This document shows positions 53,026 to 61,993 of a stretch of 64,000 nt of DNA, piece after piece. Under the pieces are notes generated by a model. It was given only the letters and a program-made list of their open reading frames with translations. It did no database searches and was not told where the DNA came from. This DNA is from Planctomycetota bacterium. GTDB taxonomy: Bacteria; Planctomycetota; SZUA-567; H5-PLA8. Both the position numbers and the translations under genes were made by a program. Position 1 is the first letter of the stretch, and each line of letters begins with the position of its first letter. Location: positions 979,393 to 1,043,392 of the forward strand of contig JABTUM010000002.1 of assembly GCA_015075375.1 (NCBI GenBank). Reading direction: 5' to 3'.

Positions 53026-55281
53026 ATGCGCTCCCCATTCGCCGTAGTCCTCGCCTTCATTCTCTTCTTCTGCTCCGGCGCGGCGGCGTTGGTGTACGAG
53101 GTTTCTTGGGCGCGGCAGTTCGGGGACGCGTTCGGGCACACGGTACAGAGTTCGGCGCTGGTCCTGTTCAGCTATCTGGGCGGGTTGGCGCTCGGGTACG
53201 GGCTGGCGGGGAGGCGGGCAAGCCGCCGGCCGCTGGCGGCATACGGCGCGCTGGAACTAGGCGCGGCGGCTTGGGCTTGCGCCGTGCCGACGCTGCTGGG
53301 GTGCCTCGCGGCGAGTCCGCTGGGCTCGCCCGATCCCGGTCCGTGGGCGCTCCGAGCCGGCTTGCGCGCCGCGTGCAGCTTCGCGCTGTTGCTGCCGGCG
53401 ACGGCGGCGCTGGGCGCGACGTGGCCGCGGATGGCCGCTTATTTGACGCCGCGGTGGCTGGGTTGGGGCTATGCGTTCAATACGGCCGGGGCGCTGGCGG
53501 GGACGCTGCTGGCCACCGTGTACTTGCTGCCCGTCGCTGGAGTGCGAACGTCGAGCTTCCTGGCGGCAGGAGCGGCGGCCGGATGCGGCCTGGCCGCGCT
53601 GGCGCTCTCGCACATGACGCGGGAAGCCCCGCCGGCCGCCGACGAGCCCGCGCCCGAAACGCTGCCCAACGGCGCGGCGGGGTGGCTCGCGCTCGCGGCG
53701 CTTTCCGGCTTCGCGCTCCTGGCGCTGCAGGTTCTTTATCTGCGCCTTTTCTCACTGGTCTTCCACAACAGCACCTACACCTTCGGAGTGGTGCTGGCGG
53801 TCTTTCTGCTCGCGCTGGCGGCGGGCACCGCGCTGGTCGCCGCGATCGGCTCGCGCGCCGCGCCCGCGAAGCTGGCGGCTCTGGCCAGCGGCGCCGGCGC
53901 GGTCGCGGTGGTGCTCTCGATCGGCCTGTTCATCCGGCTGACGGGCTTCAAGTACGTCCAAACCGGCGGCGGTTCGCTGATGGATTACCTGTGGTCGGCG
54001 TCAAGGCTGGTGGTGGTCGTGGTGCTGCCGCCCGTGACGCTGCTGGGCATGCTGCTGCCGCTCGTCTGGCGCGCGTGTCCGGGGCAGGTGGGCGGACTGA
54101 CCGCGGCCAATGCGCTGGCGAGCGCCGCGGGCGCGCTGGCGGCGAGTTTCGTGTTGCTGCCCGGCGTGGGGCTTTGGGGCGCCTTCGCGATGCTCGCGGG
54201 GGCCTACGCGCTCGCCTCCGGCAGCCTGCTCCTGAGCCGCGGGCGGCGGTGGGTATTGCTCGTACTGCTGACCGCCTTGGGCGCGGTGCTCGGGTGGACG
54301 TGGGCGACGATCCAGCACACCTCGGCTCTCCGGCCCGGCGACACGTTGCTGCGCCGCTGGGAAAGCGCTTACGGCTGGATCGACGTGGTGCGGCAGGCGG
54401 ATGAGTCGCTGGCGATCCGGCAGAACCTGCATTACTCGTTTGGCTCCAGCAAGCGATCGGTCGCGCGCAACTATCGGCAGGGGCACCTGCCGCTTTTGCT
54501 GCACGGCGAGCCGGCCGAGGTGGTCTTCCTGGGCTTGGGCACGGGGCAGACCGCCGCCGCCGCGTTGAGCCACGACGCGCCGCGCGGCATCGTCGTCGCC
54601 GAACTGATCCCCGAAGTGGTCGAAGCGGCCCGGTTGATGCACGCGACGAACCTGGGCCTGGTGGACCATCCGCGGGTGACGGTGGCGGTCGAGGACGGCC
54701 GCCGCTTCCTGCACGGCCAGACGAAGCGTTTCGACGTCATCGTCTCCGACTTGTTCGTGCCTTGGGAGAGCCAGACGGGGTACTTGTACACCGTCGAGCA
54801 CTACCGCGCGGCTCGCCGCGCCCTGAAGCCCGGAGGGCTGTTCTGCCAATGGCTGGCGCTGTACCAGTTGGGGCCGGACGATTTCGAGACGATCGCCGAC
54901 AGCTTCGCGTCCGTTTTTCCGCACGTAACGCTTTGGTGGGCCGAACCGCGGCTGAACGTGGCCGTGCTGGGGCTGGTGGGCAGCGACCGGGCGCCGGACT
55001 TGGCGCAAGCGTGCGCCGCGCGCGCCGACTTGGCCGCCCGCGCGCAGAGCGTGCGCGGCGATCCGCATCTGGGCAGCGACGGAACGATGCGCGCGCTGTT
55101 CATCGGCCGGTGGACGCCGCGCCGTCCGGACCGGCTCAACACCGACGAGCACCCGCGCGTGGAATTCGCCGCTCCGGTGAGCCACGCGGAAGACCGGCAG
55201 CTTTACGACGAGTTGTTGCGCGCGTACATCGACGAGGTGCTGTCGAAGCTGCCGAAGCCGGAGGACGCGGGTGAGGAGTAG
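53026..55281 (+). CDS. Membrane protein with spermidine-synthase-like domain
   Basis: 751 residues. About 11 hydrophobic segments fill residues 1-430 (start FILFFCSGAAALVYEVSW, which is typical of this fused family). The C-terminal 320 residues are a spermidine-synthase-type fold: VVFLGLGTGQTAAAA glycine motif, IVVAELIPEVVEAAR, VEDGRRFL and DVIVSDLF. Related proteins are annotated as fused MFS/spermidine synthase, though polyamine activity is unproven for them. ATG 53026 is chosen over TTG 53014. A GGGAAGGC-AGA-GCCTTCCC hairpin at about 52856 lies between it and the GNAT gene. Confidence 0.85.
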   Translation: MRSPFAVVLAFILFFCSGAAALVYEVSWARQFGDAFGHTVQSSALVLFSYLGGLALGYGLAGRRASRRPLAAYGALELGAAAWACAVPTLLGCLAASPLGSPDPGPWALRAGLRAACSFALLLPATAALGATWPRMAAYLTPRWLGWGYAFNTAGALAGTLLATVYLLPVAGVRTSSFLAAGAAAGCGLAALALSHMTREAPPAADEPAPETLPNGAAGWLALAALSGFALLALQVLYLRLFSLVFHNSTYTFGVVLAVFLLALAAGTALVAAIGSRAAPAKLAALASGAGAVAVVLSIGLFIRLTGFKYVQTGGGSLMDYLWSASRLVVVVVLPPVTLLGMLLPLVWRACPGQVGGLTAANALASAAGALAASFVLLPGVGLWGAFAMLAGAYALASGSLLLSRGRRWVLLVLLTALGAVLGWTWATIQHTSALRPGDTLLRRWESAYGWIDVVRQADESLAIRQNLHYSFGSSKRSVARNYRQGHLPLLLHGEPAEVVFLGLGTGQTAAAALSHDAPRGIVVAELIPEVVEAARLMHATNLGLVDHPRVTVAVEDGRRFLHGQTKRFDVIVSDLFVPWESQTGYLYTVEHYRAARRALKPGGLFCQWLALYQLGPDDFETIADSFASVFPHVTLWWAEPRLNVAVLGLVGSDRAPDLAQACAARADLAARAQSVRGDPHLGSDGTMRALFIGRWTPRRPDRLNTDEHPRVEFAAPVSHAEDRQLYDELLRAYIDEVLSKLPKPEDAGEE

Positions 55282-55347
55282 GCGATGGCGGGATGGGGAT
55301 GGAAGGGCATCCCGCGCATTCAGTGACGCCGCGTTACCGCCTCCGCC

Positions 55348-56778
55348 TCAGTCCGCGGCGTCGCCCTGCTGCTTCTTCTGGAGCTGTTCGACGCGCTTGC
55401 TGACGTCCTTGAAGGAGACGTCGACTTCGTAGATCTGGATGAAGATCTCGAGCGCGTCCTTGATCTGTTCGGACTTCTCGAGCGTATCGGCCTTCCAGTA
55501 CATCAGGTTCTTCCACTTCTCGTCTTTCAGTTCGAGGTGGCCGAGCGTCTCTTCGAAGCGCTTGACGGCGAGTTCGAACTGGCCCTTCGCGGCGAAGCCC
55601 TGGCCCATCTTGAGGCCGGATTCGACGCGGTATTTGGGGTCTTTGAAGGTGAGCTGGAAGCGCTTGATCGCTTCGTCGTACATGATGTTGTCGCGCTTGC
55701 GCCCCGCGAGGTCGAAGTAAATCATCGCGAGTTCGAACTTGATGCGGCCGTCGGTGCTGTACTGTTTTTCGCGTTCGACGAAGGAGCGGCGCTTGAACTC
55801 GAGGAGTTCGAGGAGCTTCTTGGCGTAGATGTCCTTGGCGGCCTGATCGCCCGACTTGAACTTCTGGGCGAGTTCGTTGACCTCGTTGGTGGCCTTCCAG
55901 ATGTCCAGGTCGTCCATGCGGTAGCGCCACGTATGGTTGGTGGGCTCCTTCTCCATGGCCGTCTGGTAGGCCTTTTTGGCCTCGTCGTAATTGGCGCCGC
56001 GCTTGTACAGGTCGCCGAGCTTGGCCCAGGTGCGCGGATCGTCGCCGCGCTTCTGGAGTTCGGCGCGGGTGTCTTCGATGGCCAGCCGCAAATCTTCATC
56101 GGTGCGGATGTCCTGCTGAGTGCGTTCCTGCTTTTCGAGGTCGCCCTGGCTGCGCATGATGCCCTTGGTGGCGGCCATCTTGTCCGACCCGGCGGCCTTG
56201 GTGCCGGCTTCGACCCGGTTGACCATGGTGCGCGCGGAGAGGTCGCGAATCTTGACGCCGGCGTCGCGGTCTTCGGGCGAGAGGCGTTTGACTTCTTCCC
56301 AGACTTCCATCGCTTCCTTGACCTGCCCGGTGGTCTCGTAGGCCATGGCGAGGTGGCGGGAGCCTTCGACGAGGCTCTTGACGTTCCCCCCGCCCTTTCC
56401 GGCGCGGATCTCTTCGAAGGTGACGATGGCGGCGTTGTGGTAGCCGGCGGCCATGGCGGACTGGCCCAGGGTCATCAGCGCGGCGATGCTGCCGGGGTCG
56501 ATCTTGAGCGCGTCTTCGCAGGCGGTCATCGCGCCGTCGTACTTTTTGGCGGCGTAGAGGCCCTTGGCTTTGCCGATGGAAGCCATCACCTTGGCCTTGC
56601 CCATGAACGAGACGCCGCGTTCCTTGGCGACGCGGTGTTCGACCGCGCGTAATTCGCGGCGCGCCTGCGAGTCGTCGGGGCTGAGTTGCAGAGCCTGATT
56701 GTAGAGTTCCACCGCGTAGTCGTAGTTGCGGCGTTCGGCGGCCTCGCGGGCCTTTTCCAGCAGCTTCGAAATGTCCAC
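55348..56778 (-). CDS. Tetratricopeptide-repeat protein
   Basis: 476 residues from GTG 56778, supported by a GGGGG nine bases upstream; the longer frame from ATG 56847 adds an unrelated Pro/Arg-rich stretch. TPR units are visible at the N-terminus (AAERRNYDYAVELYNQALQLSP, KYDGAMTACEDALKIDP, GYHNAAIVTFEEI), and again in the middle (RGANYDEAKKAYQTAMEKEP) and C-terminus (AKGQFELAVKRFEETL). It has no signal peptide or membrane helix, so it is probably a cytoplasmic scaffold. Divergent from trxB. Confidence 0.85.
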   Translation of the reverse strand: MDISKLLEKAREAAERRNYDYAVELYNQALQLSPDDSQARRELRAVEHRVAKERGVSFMGKAKVMASIGKAKGLYAAKKYDGAMTACEDALKIDPGSIAALMTLGQSAMAAGYHNAAIVTFEEIRAGKGGGNVKSLVEGSRHLAMAYETTGQVKEAMEVWEEVKRLSPEDRDAGVKIRDLSARTMVNRVEAGTKAAGSDKMAATKGIMRSQGDLEKQERTQQDIRTDEDLRLAIEDTRAELQKRGDDPRTWAKLGDLYKRGANYDEAKKAYQTAMEKEPTNHTWRYRMDDLDIWKATNEVNELAQKFKSGDQAAKDIYAKKLLELLEFKRRSFVEREKQYSTDGRIKFELAMIYFDLAGRKRDNIMYDEAIKRFQLTFKDPKYRVESGLKMGQGFAAKGQFELAVKRFEETLGHLELKDEKWKNLMYWKADTLEKSEQIKDALEIFIQIYEVDVSFKDVSKRVEQLQKKQQGDAAD

Positions 56779-57044
56779 CAGCGCAATCCCCCGGTCACGA
56801 ACAAGCGGCGGCTCACCCAGGAGCGCCGCACTACCCCGATTCGGCATGGAATGCCCCCTTTAAGAATAGCGATTCCCGCGTTCGTGCGCTACCCGGAAAT
56901 TAGCCCTCCACTCGATAGGTAACCGCGGCATCGGAAGTTGCGTCACGATGCGCGTTCCGTAGAGTCTCTACGCGCGCGGGAATCGCTTACGCGCGGCGCG
57001 ACATTCACTTCCAGCATGCACGGCCGAATCGAGGAGACGTAACC

Positions 57045-58031
57045 ATGCCCGACGAGATTTTGAAGACGTTGATCATCGGCTCCGGACCGGCCGGCCTGAC
57101 GGCGGCGATCTACACCGCACGCGCGGGCCTGAAACCGATGGTGCTCGCCGGTTCCAGCCCGGGCGGGCAGTTGACGAAGACCTCGCTGGTCGAGAACTAC
57201 CCCGGCTTCGCGAAGGGGATCGACGGCCCGAAGCTGATGAACGACATGATCGAACAAGCCAAATGGAACGGCGCGGAGATGAAGTGGGAGTCCGCGGCGA
57301 AGATCGAGGGCAAGCAAGGCCCGTTCACGGTGACGACGAGCGCGGGAGAAGTCCTGCGCACGCACACGCTGCTGTTCTGCACCGGCGCGTCGCCGCGGCG
57401 GCTGGGCGCGAAGGGCGAATTCGATTACCAGCCCAAGCAATCGACCGAGCAGGCCGTGTGGGGCGAAGGCGTGACGTACTGCGCCGTCTGCGACGGAAAC
57501 TTTTACCGCAAGATGCCGGTGGTCGTCGTCGGCGGCGGCGACAGCGCGATGGAAGAAGCGAATTATCTCTCGAACATCTGCGGCGAGGTGACGGTGGTGC
57601 ACCGGCGCGAAGGCTTCCGCGCGAGCCAAGTGATGATCGAGCGCGCGCAGAGCAAGAAGAACATCAAGTGGGAACTGAACCAAGGCATCGAGGAGATCCT
57701 GGGCAACAACGAGAAAGAAGGGCACAAGCGCCGCGTGACCGGCGTGCGGCTGAAGAGCACGAAAGACGGGAGCCTCAAGGAGTTGAAGGTGGACGGCGTC
57801 TTCATCGCGATCGGGCACATCCCGACGACGCAGGTGCTGCAAGGCGTGGTGGACCTGGACGAGCAGGGCTACATCAAGGTCGACGATCGGCAGCGGACGA
57901 GCGCGGTGGGGCTCTTCGCGGCGGGCGACTGCCACGACAGCCGCTACCGGCAAGCCGTGACGGCGGCGGGGATGGGCTGCAAAGCGGCGTTGGAAGCGGA
58001 GCGATACTTGGCGGAGCACGGTTTGAGCTAA
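57045..58031 (+). CDS. trxB: Thioredoxin reductase
   Basis: 328 residues, the low-molecular-weight type. FAD-binding IIGSGPAGLTAAIY, NADPH-binding VVVGGGDSAMEEANYL, redox-active pair C146-A-V-C149 in TYCAVCDG, and the final GLFAAGDCHDSRYRQAVTAAGMGC FAD motif. It uses NADPH to reduce thioredoxin. GAGGAG precedes ATG 57045 by about seven bases. Expressed alone from a promoter in the divergent region with the TPR gene. Confidence 0.97.
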   Translation: MPDEILKTLIIGSGPAGLTAAIYTARAGLKPMVLAGSSPGGQLTKTSLVENYPGFAKGIDGPKLMNDMIEQAKWNGAEMKWESAAKIEGKQGPFTVTTSAGEVLRTHTLLFCTGASPRRLGAKGEFDYQPKQSTEQAVWGEGVTYCAVCDGNFYRKMPVVVVGGGDSAMEEANYLSNICGEVTVVHRREGFRASQVMIERAQSKKNIKWELNQGIEEILGNNEKEGHKRRVTGVRLKSTKDGSLKELKVDGVFIAIGHIPTTQVLQGVVDLDEQGYIKVDDRQRTSAVGLFAAGDCHDSRYRQAVTAAGMGCKAALEAERYLAEHGLS

Positions 58032-58093
58032 GGCATACGCGGGCCGTTTGTGTACAAAGAGCATGCTCAAAAGCGTATAAAACCTAAAAACCC

Positions 58094-58165
58094 ATGGATA
58101 TTAACGCTATATTCAACGCATCTGTAATTCCTGCAAGTGCATGCTTGCAAAGCGGTTGCGCATAG
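58094..58165 (+). CDS. Possible 23-residue leader peptide upstream of ilvB
   Basis: ATG 58094 opens MDINAIFNASVIPASACLQ, ending at TAG 58163-58165. Five of 23 residues are Ile, Val or Leu, as might be used to sense branched-chain aminoacyl-tRNA, though the density is lower than in classical ilv leaders. No clear ribosome-binding site precedes it. It lies ahead of the terminator at 58205 and is less GC-rich than the genes, so it may be a leader or chance. Confidence 0.3.
   Translation: MDINAIFNASVIPASACLQSGCA
58132..58149 (+). promoter_or_regulatory. Hairpin in the ilvB leader
   Basis: TGCAAG-TGCATG-CTTGCA forms a six-base-pair stem inside the proposed leader peptide. A second stem, CCGCA-ACT-TGCGG (58184-58196), is in competition with GTTGCG (155-160)/CGCAAC (185-190) pairing, so alternative folds exist before the terminator. 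Confidence 0.35.
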
Positions 58166-58204
58166 GATAAGGTGTCCTTCGTTCCGCAACTTGCGGCGCG
58201 TTGA

Positions 58205-58232
58205 GCCCCCGGCTTCGGCTGGGGGCGTTTTA
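58205..58232 (+). terminator. Intrinsic terminator 12 bases before ilvB, probable attenuator
   Basis: GCCCCCGGC-TTCG-GCTGGGGGC (58205-58226) is a nine-pair stem with one G-T pair and a UUCG loop, followed by GTTTTA. It is 174 bases past trxB and just ahead of the ilvB ATG at 58244. A strong terminator this close to a start codon suggests regulated read-through, but an antiterminator partner for its 5' arm is not obvious; it could also simply end trxB, with ilvB transcription starting inside the hairpin region. Confidence 0.75.
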
Positions 58233-58243
58233 ATGGGGGCCCC

Positions 58244-59977
58244 ATGAACTCCTCACCCAAGCTGGCCCAAAAAGAAGTGAGCATGAACGGCGCTCGCCTG
58301 GTGTTGGAGCTGCTCCGCCGCTACGGCGTGAAGTACATCTTCGGCTATCCCGGCGGCGCGACGATTCCGCTGTACGACGAACTCTACGATTTCCCCGATT
58401 TGCAGCACATCCTGGTGCGGCACGAGCAGGGCGCCGCGCACATGGCCGACGGGTATTACCGGGCCAGCGGGAAGGTTTCGGTCTGCATGGCGACGTCGGG
58501 GCCGGGCGCGACGAATCTGGTCACGGGGCTGGCGACGGCGTTCACCGATTCGATTCCGATGGTGGCGATCACCGGGCAGGTGAAGACGCATTTGATCGGG
58601 AACGATGCGTTCCAGGAAGCCGACGTGACGGGCATCACGCGCCCGGTGACGAAGCACAACTATCTGGTCAAGTCGATCAAGGACTTGCCGCGGGTGATGA
58701 AGGAGGCGTTTTTCATCGCCACGACCGGCCGCCCGGGCCCGGTGCTGATCGACGTGCCGAAGGACATCCAGGAAGCGACGTACACCGGCCCGCTGGACGT
58801 GCCGATGGATCTGCCGGGCTACCATCCGCCGGGCGCGGAAGCTTCGCCGACTCAAAAAGAGCAGGTTGAAGCGGCGGCGGCGGCGATCAACAAAGCGGAG
58901 CGGCCGGTCTTTTACGTGGGCGGCGGCTGCGTGATCAGCGGGGCGTACAAGGAATTGCGCGCCTGCGCCGAGCGCGCGAACGTGCCGGTCGTCACGACGT
59001 TGATGGCGCTGGGCGCGTTTCCGGGCAACCATGCGCAGTCGATGGGCATGCTGGGAATGCACGGGACGAGCTACGCGAATTTCGCGGTGAACAACTGCGA
59101 CCTGCTGGTCTCGATCGGCGCGCGCTTCGACGACCGCATCACGGGGCGGCTGGACAAGTTTTCGGTGGAATCCAAGAAGGTCCACTTCGACATCGATCCG
59201 ACCTGCATCGGGAAGAACGTGAAGACGCAGTACCCGGTGATGGGCGACGTACGGACGAGCCTGAAGCTGTTGTACAAACATCTGGAGCGTTCGGAGCGCA
59301 AGCCGTGGTTCGACGAGTTGCGCAAGCAGAAGCGCGAACATCCGCTGGTCTATCCGGGCGAGGGCTTGCAGGCGCAGTTCGTGATCGACCGGCTGTGCGA
59401 CCTGACCAAGGGGCGCGCGATCATCACCACCGACGTGGGCCAGCATCAGATGTGGGCGGCGCAGTTCTACACGTTCGTCGAGCCGCGGCATTTCCTGACC
59501 AGCGGCGGGCTGGGGACGATGGGCTACGGCCTGCCGGCGGCGATCGGGGCTCAGATGGCCTGCCCCGACGAGGAAGTCTGGTGCGTGAGCGGCGACGGCA
59601 GCTTCATCATGAACATCCAGGAACTGGTGACGGGCAAGCGCCTGCGCACGCCGGTCAAGGTGGCGATCCTTAACAATTTCCATTTGGGCATGGTGCGGCA
59701 GTGGCAGGAGATGTTCTACGAAGAGAAGTACAGCGAGGTGGATCTGTCGGACAACCCGGACTTCGCGAAGGTGGCGGAGGCCTTCGGGTGCGCGGGGTTG
59801 ACGTGCAAGGACCGCGGCGACGTGGACGACATCCTTAAGGAAGCGCGCAAGATCACGGATCGTCCGACGGTGATCGACTTCCACTGCGTGCCGAGCCAGA
59901 ACGTGTACCCGATGATTCCGGCGGGGGCGTCGCTGGACCAGATCGTGCATTACCCGAAGGAGCCGGAACTGATTTAG
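58244..59977 (+). CDS. ilvB: Acetolactate synthase, large (catalytic) subunit
   Basis: 577 residues. Joins two pyruvates, or pyruvate and 2-oxobutyrate, using thiamine diphosphate. Glu for TPP activation in VRHEQGAAHMADGYYRASG; TPP/Mg site GDGSFIMNIQELVTGKRLRTPVKVAILNN; FAD-binding-type middle domain (GARFDDRITG). ATG 58244 has GGGGGC just upstream; ATG 58283 is an alternative. First gene of ilvB-ilvC-ilvN and likely controlled by the leader described above. Confidence 0.97.
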   Translation: MNSSPKLAQKEVSMNGARLVLELLRRYGVKYIFGYPGGATIPLYDELYDFPDLQHILVRHEQGAAHMADGYYRASGKVSVCMATSGPGATNLVTGLATAFTDSIPMVAITGQVKTHLIGNDAFQEADVTGITRPVTKHNYLVKSIKDLPRVMKEAFFIATTGRPGPVLIDVPKDIQEATYTGPLDVPMDLPGYHPPGAEASPTQKEQVEAAAAAINKAERPVFYVGGGCVISGAYKELRACAERANVPVVTTLMALGAFPGNHAQSMGMLGMHGTSYANFAVNNCDLLVSIGARFDDRITGRLDKFSVESKKVHFDIDPTCIGKNVKTQYPVMGDVRTSLKLLYKHLERSERKPWFDELRKQKREHPLVYPGEGLQAQFVIDRLCDLTKGRAIITTDVGQHQMWAAQFYTFVEPRHFLTSGGLGTMGYGLPAAIGAQMACPDEEVWCVSGDGSFIMNIQELVTGKRLRTPVKVAILNNFHLGMVRQWQEMFYEEKYSEVDLSDNPDFAKVAEAFGCAGLTCKDRGDVDDILKEARKITDRPTVIDFHCVPSQNVYPMIPAGASLDQIVHYPKEPELI

Positions 59978-60108
59978 GACGATCTCGGAGACTGGTTTTT
60001 TTCGAATCACGCCATACGTTTCATGGCTTACGTCTTCCCAACCACCGCGCTCGTTCGCTCACCGTTTCGGTGGCGCAAGCGCCAGCAAAGCCAGGAGAGC
60101 CCGATCCC

Positions 60109-61281
60109 ATGCGTACGTTTACTGTCGGCGGCGTCAAGGAAACCGTGTACGAGCGGAAGGATTTTCCGCCGGCCAAACTGAAGCAGATCCTGGGGCGCGA
60201 GACGGTGGCCGTGATCGGCTACGGCGTGCAGGGCCGCGGGCAGTCGCTGAACATGCGCGACAACGGCGTGAACGTGATCGTCGCCGTGCGCAAGGGCCCC
60301 AGCTACGACTTGGCTCGCAAGGACGGCTGGAAGCCCGGCAAGACGCTCTTCGATAACATCGGCGAAGCCGTGCGGCACGCGACGGTGATCCAGTATTTGC
60401 TCTCGGATGCCGGGCAGAAGGCGCAGTGGGCCGAAGTGCGCGACAACCTGCAGCCTGGCGCGGCGCTGTACTTCAGCCACGGGTTTTCGATCGTGTACCG
60501 CGAGCAGACGGGCGTGATTCCGCCGAAGAACGTGGACGTGATCCTGGTGGCTCCGAAGGGCAGCGGGACGACGGTGCGCCGGCTGTTCCTGGAAGGGCGC
60601 GGGATCAACAGTTCGTTCGCGGTGCACCAGGACTTCACCGGCCGGGCGCGGGAGCGCGCGATGGCGCTGGGGATCGCCGTCGGGAGCGGCTACCTGTTCG
60701 AGACGACTTTCGAGAACGAAGTGTACAGCGATTTGACGGGCGAGCGCGGAGTGCTGATGGGCGCGATTTACGGCCTGATGCGCGCGCAGTACCAGTTGCT
60801 GCGCCAGAAGGGCCATAGCCCCAGCGAAGCGTTCAACGAAACGGTGGAAGAGGCGACGCAGTCGCTGTATCCGCTGATCGGCGAGAACGGGATGGACTGG
60901 ATGTACGCGAACTGCTCCACGACCGCGCAGCGCGGCGCTCTGGACTGGTACAAGAAGTTCGAAGCGGCGTCGAAGCCGGTCTTCGAGGAGCTGTACGACC
61001 GCGTGCACACCGGCAAGGAGACCGCGGTGGTGCTGGATGTGAACAGCCGCCCGGACTACCGGCAGGGCCTGGAGAAGGAACTGGCGGCGGTGCGCCAGGA
61101 CGAGATCTGGCAGATCGGCGCGATCGTGCGCGAACTGCGTCCCGAACGGCAGGGCTCGGCGCGCAAGGGCGCGGCGAAGGCCAAACCCAAGGCCGCCGGC
61201 AAGCGTGCGACCAAGGCCAAAGCGAAGCCCAAGGCCAAGCCGGCCACGCGGAAGGCCAAGAAGAAGGGCGGGCGGCGCTGA
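60109..61281 (+). CDS. ilvC: Ketol-acid reductoisomerase, yeast-like type with basic tail
   Basis: 390 residues. Isomerises and reduces acetolactate or acetohydroxybutyrate with NADPH. The domain order and motifs VIGYGVQGRGQSLNMRDNG, LYFSHGFS, ILVAPKGSGTTVR, GINSSFAVHQDFTG and HSPSEAFNETVEEATQSLYPLIG resemble fungal Ilv5 more than E. coli or Bacillus IlvC. About 45 C-terminal residues (AKGAAKAKPKAAGK... AKKKGGRR) form a Lys/Ala/Pro-rich histone-H1-like tail absent from ordinary enzymes. AGGAG 11 bases before ATG 60109 decides the start; GTG 60070 is rejected. Confidence 0.95.
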   Translation: MRTFTVGGVKETVYERKDFPPAKLKQILGRETVAVIGYGVQGRGQSLNMRDNGVNVIVAVRKGPSYDLARKDGWKPGKTLFDNIGEAVRHATVIQYLLSDAGQKAQWAEVRDNLQPGAALYFSHGFSIVYREQTGVIPPKNVDVILVAPKGSGTTVRRLFLEGRGINSSFAVHQDFTGRARERAMALGIAVGSGYLFETTFENEVYSDLTGERGVLMGAIYGLMRAQYQLLRQKGHSPSEAFNETVEEATQSLYPLIGENGMDWMYANCSTTAQRGALDWYKKFEAASKPVFEELYDRVHTGKETAVVLDVNSRPDYRQGLEKELAAVRQDEIWQIGAIVRELRPERQGSARKGAAKAKPKAAGKRATKAKAKPKAKPATRKAKKKGGRR

Positions 61282-61312
61282 TCCGGCGTCCCCCCCTCCC
61301 AGGAGCGATTGC

Positions 61313-61954
61313 ATGGCACGCACACCCTCTTCCGAAGGCGCCGCGGTTCCGCCGTCGGAAATTCCCGCGTACATGACGGCGCCGGAGTCTGGCGCCGACG
61401 AGGTGCCGCGCACGCGCATGGATGTGCTCTCGCGCCAGCGGCCCACGCGGCATGTGATCAGCCTGGTGGTGAAGAACGTCTCGGGACTCCTGGCGCAGGT
61501 GGCGAATCTCTTCGCGGCGCGCGGTTCGAACATCGAATCGCTGACCGTTGCGGAGACGGAGAACGAGCGCTTCAGCCGCATGACCATCGTGGTGCGCGGC
61601 GAAGAGGTCGTGATCGACGCGCTCAAGAAGGCGCTCTCCAAGTTCGTGAACGTGATCAAGGTGCTCGATTTTTCGGGCATGGACCACGTGGAGCGCGACT
61701 TGGCGCTGATCAAGGTGGCGACGCCGGCCGGTTCGCGGCAGGAGATTTTTCAGCTCGTGGAAGTCTTCGAAGGCCAGGTGGTGGATATCGGGCTGAAGGA
61801 CTGCATGATCGAGATCATCGGCCCCGAAAAGAAGATCGACGCGTTCCTGCGGGTGATGTCGGCATTCGGCATCAAGGAGATGGCGCGCACGGGCCGCGTG
61901 GCGCTGGCGCGCGGCAGCGACATGGCCGGGCAGGTGGACCAGTACCGCATCTGA
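61313..61954 (+). CDS. ilvN: Acetolactate synthase, small (regulatory) subunit
   Basis: 213 residues. The ACT domain (about 45-120) begins RHVISLVVKNVSGLLAQVANLFAARGSNIESLTV, the valine-binding and feedback region; a second domain shows LALIKVA and GPEKKIDAFLRVMSAFGIKEMARTGRVALARG. A 35-residue Pro/Ser-rich N-terminal extension precedes it. AGGAG seven bases before ATG 61313 gives the start, 31 bases after ilvC. The order ilvB-ilvC-ilvN, with the reductoisomerase in the middle, is unlike the common ilvBNC. Confidence 0.95.
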   Translation: MARTPSSEGAAVPPSEIPAYMTAPESGADEVPRTRMDVLSRQRPTRHVISLVVKNVSGLLAQVANLFAARGSNIESLTVAETENERFSRMTIVVRGEEVVIDALKKALSKFVNVIKVLDFSGMDHVERDLALIKVATPAGSRQEIFQLVEVFEGQVVDIGLKDCMIEIIGPEKKIDAFLRVMSAFGIKEMARTGRVALARGSDMAGQVDQYRI

Positions 61955-61993
61955 GGGCCCGCGCGTCTTGCGGAAATCCGACCGCCGGGCACA

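Noticed and set aside
58032-58243. T-box riboswitch before ilvB
   Set aside because: No T-box sequence (AGGGTGGNACCGCG type) or specifier loop is visible; attenuation by a leader peptide is the alternative kept, at low confidence.
59978-60108. Terminator between ilvB and ilvC
   Set aside because: A run of seven T at about 59995 lacks a stable stem before it; ilvC is likely reached by read-through.
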